Positions 62,827-64,000 of a stretch of DNA of 64,000 bases are shown here, in pieces. Positions within the stretch are counted from its first letter, which is position 1. The number at the start of each line of letters is the position of its first letter. Below the pieces are notes generated by a model. It was not told where the DNA came from. It worked only from the letters and a program-made list of their open reading frames with translations, and did no database searches. The translations under genes were made by a program, and so were the position numbers. Source of the DNA: Alkaliflexus imshenetskii DSM 15055 (GTDB taxonomy: Bacteria; Bacteroidota; Bacteroidia; Bacteroidales; Marinilabiliaceae); the NCBI RefSeq assembly GCF_000517065.1, contig NZ_KI912105.1, forward strand, positions 3,969,641 to 4,033,640, read 5' to 3'.

Positions 62827-64000
62827 TTAAAAAGTGACTGTTAGCCCACCCATTACAGTACGAGGTAGAGGATACAGTCCCAAATCGATGCCAGAAGCCC
62901 ATGAATCAGGCGCATACCCGACTTCAGGATCCATTCCATCGTATTTTGTGAAAGTGTACAAGTTGTTAACCGAGAGATAAATTGCAGCTGATTGTATCCA
63001 GTTGACTTTGCCAAGCAACTTATCAAAACGGTAGCCAAAAGTCAGGTTAGTAACTCTTAAATAATCGGCATCGTGCATATAAACATCAGAGATGTATGTA
63101 CTATTTGCATTGGCAACGGCACTAAGTCTTGGAAGTCTGTTTGATGTGCCCTCCCCGTGCCAGCGATTGAGTACCGATGAGGGATAGTTCTCCATGGGTG
63201 ATCCGGCGAAATCTCTGTACGACTGCATCACCTGCATACCAGACTTACCCACAAGCGTTGTATTTACATAAAACCCCTTGAATTCAGCATTTAGTTGAAG
63301 CCCCATCTCAAAATCGGGATGCGGACTGCCAAGTTTCACCTTGTCATTGTCATCAATAATACCATCGTTGTTCTGATCCACAAATCTTAAATCTCCGGGT
63401 CTTCGCGGCACGTCAGCTTCAGAGCCTATAACAATTGGCGATCCATTTGCCGTGACGTAATTATCCACATCCTGCTGATTTTGCAGCACACCATTGGTTT
63501 TGAATCCGTAGAAATAGCCTATTGGCTGACCTACCGATACGCGCGACACATAAGCAGTTCCCTGCGACAACGCATTTGGTTCGCCAATGATAATACCTTC
63601 AGCATTATCCAGACGGGTAACTTTATTCACGTTTTTGGCGCCACTTATTGAAAACCCATACTTTAAGTCGCCAATGTTATCATTCCATGATATGGCTAAC
63701 TCAAAGCCTTTATTCTGCACATCGCCACCATTTATATAGGGAGCACCTGCACCACTGGTACCAAGAATAGGTGCCTTTACAAGCCAATCTTTTGTTGTTT
63801 TCTTATACCAATCGAGGTTTAATCCCATTCGGGAGTTGAACATTCTGGCATCTAATCCAAAATTTAACTGTTCCGAAGTTTCCCACTTCACATTAGAATT
63901 TGGTATATTTTCAGGGATTGCTGTTCCCGATGACACAAGCTTATCAGACCCAAAATAGTAACCTTTGGACAGGTAGCTAATGTTTGAGGCATAGATAAAA
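62827..64000 (-). CDS. SusC/RagA family TonB-linked outer-membrane protein, 5' part outside the window
   Basis: 391 C-terminal residues are visible, and the frame is open to the window edge (YFGSDKLVSSGTAIPEN and upstream). Beta-barrel strands with the family end LGLYPLPRTVMGGLTVTF, and GDLRFVDQNNDGIIDDNDKV as in SusC. It imports oligosaccharides with TonB energy. Signal, plug domain and any TonB box are to the right of 64000. First gene of the PUL. Confidence 0.95.
   Translation of the reverse strand, partial: FIYASNISYLSKGYYFGSDKLVSSGTAIPENIPNSNVKWETSEQLNFGLDARMFNSRMGLNLDWYKKTTKDWLVKAPILGTSGAGAPYINGGDVQNKGFELAISWNDNIGDLKYGFSISGAKNVNKVTRLDNAEGIIIGEPNALSQGTAYVSRVSVGQPIGYFYGFKTNGVLQNQQDVDNYVTANGSPIVIGSEADVPRRPGDLRFVDQNNDGIIDDNDKVKLGSPHPDFEMGLQLNAEFKGFYVNTTLVGKSGMQVMQSYRDFAGSPMENYPSSVLNRWHGEGTSNRLPRLSAVANANSTYISDVYMHDADYLRVTNLTFGYRFDKLLGKVNWIQSAAIYLSVNNLYTFTKYDGMDPEVGYAPDSWASGIDLGLYPLPRTVMGGLTVTF

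Overview
This window is a stretch of chromosome from a member of the Bacteroidota, most likely an anaerobic or marine Bacteroidales/Marinilabiliales-type organism. The sequence evidence is: several promoters of the Bacteroidota pattern (TTTG, 19-21 bp, TAnnTTTG), a SusC/SusD polysaccharide-utilisation locus, a secreted protein with a type IX secretion (T9SS) tail, the DUF4295 small protein behind rpmB-rpmG, a DUF4105 membrane protein, the alternative phosphoglycerate-mutase-like homoserine kinase next to thrC, and an E1 alpha/beta fusion of a 2-oxoacid dehydrogenase. Coding density is high and genes are mostly core metabolism and information processing. No insertion sequence, prophage or CRISPR array was seen. 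Species cannot be fixed from the sequence alone.

Layout. 1-1835: tRNA-modification pair trhO-dus on the minus strand (dus cut by the window edge), with a 22-bp palindrome over the promoter. 1951-11269: FAD oxidoreductase, a small orphan, secA, lgt, an M48 protease, cinA. 11478-14790: rpmB-rpmG-DUF4295, then ftsY-rimO. 14960-18979: a T9SS-exported repeat protein, a META lipoprotein, a Na/Pi cotransporter. 19055-22968: dnaX, split over two frames at an A10 tract, then icd and plsC. 23264-29469: a tryptophanase-type lyase, E2 and fused E1 of a 2-oxoacid dehydrogenase, a flavodoxin. 29534-31084: a tRNA-Lys gene followed by two decayed tRNA-like copies, a copied terminator and about 1.1 kb of non-coding AT-rich DNA. 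31175-33469: an XRE regulator and pyrK-pyrD. 33517-41054: two orphans, the DUF4105 protein, two thiol-disulfide proteins, a serine hydrolase, a TPR protein. 41119-50000: gyrA, clpC, a second TPR protein, thrC with its alternative homoserine kinase. 50459-57689: an AddA-like helicase-nuclease, pyrB-pyrI-flavin reductase behind a leader that looks like a UTP-sensing attenuator, and an M18 aminopeptidase. 57755-64000: a polysaccharide-utilisation locus on the minus strand in the order susC (cut by the window edge), susD, surface lipoprotein, GH88/105-like hydrolase, polysaccharide deacetylase.

How parts fit together. Pyrimidine synthesis is present at two places (pyrKD and pyrBI). Export and surface assembly are served by SecA (translocation), Lgt (lipidation), possibly the DUF4105 protein (lipoprotein N-acylation), and they supply the SusD and other lipoproteins, the T9SS cargo and the periplasmic redoxins. 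The PUL is probably aimed at a uronate-containing, acetylated glycan.

The points most worth a second look are the dnaX frame break on a slippery A AAA AAG/A10 tract, the pyrB leader (67-codon leader ORF translated through an intrinsic terminator), the 22-bp palindrome at the trhO promoter, and the degenerate tRNA-derived repeats behind tRNA-Lys. No plainly new multi-gene system was found.
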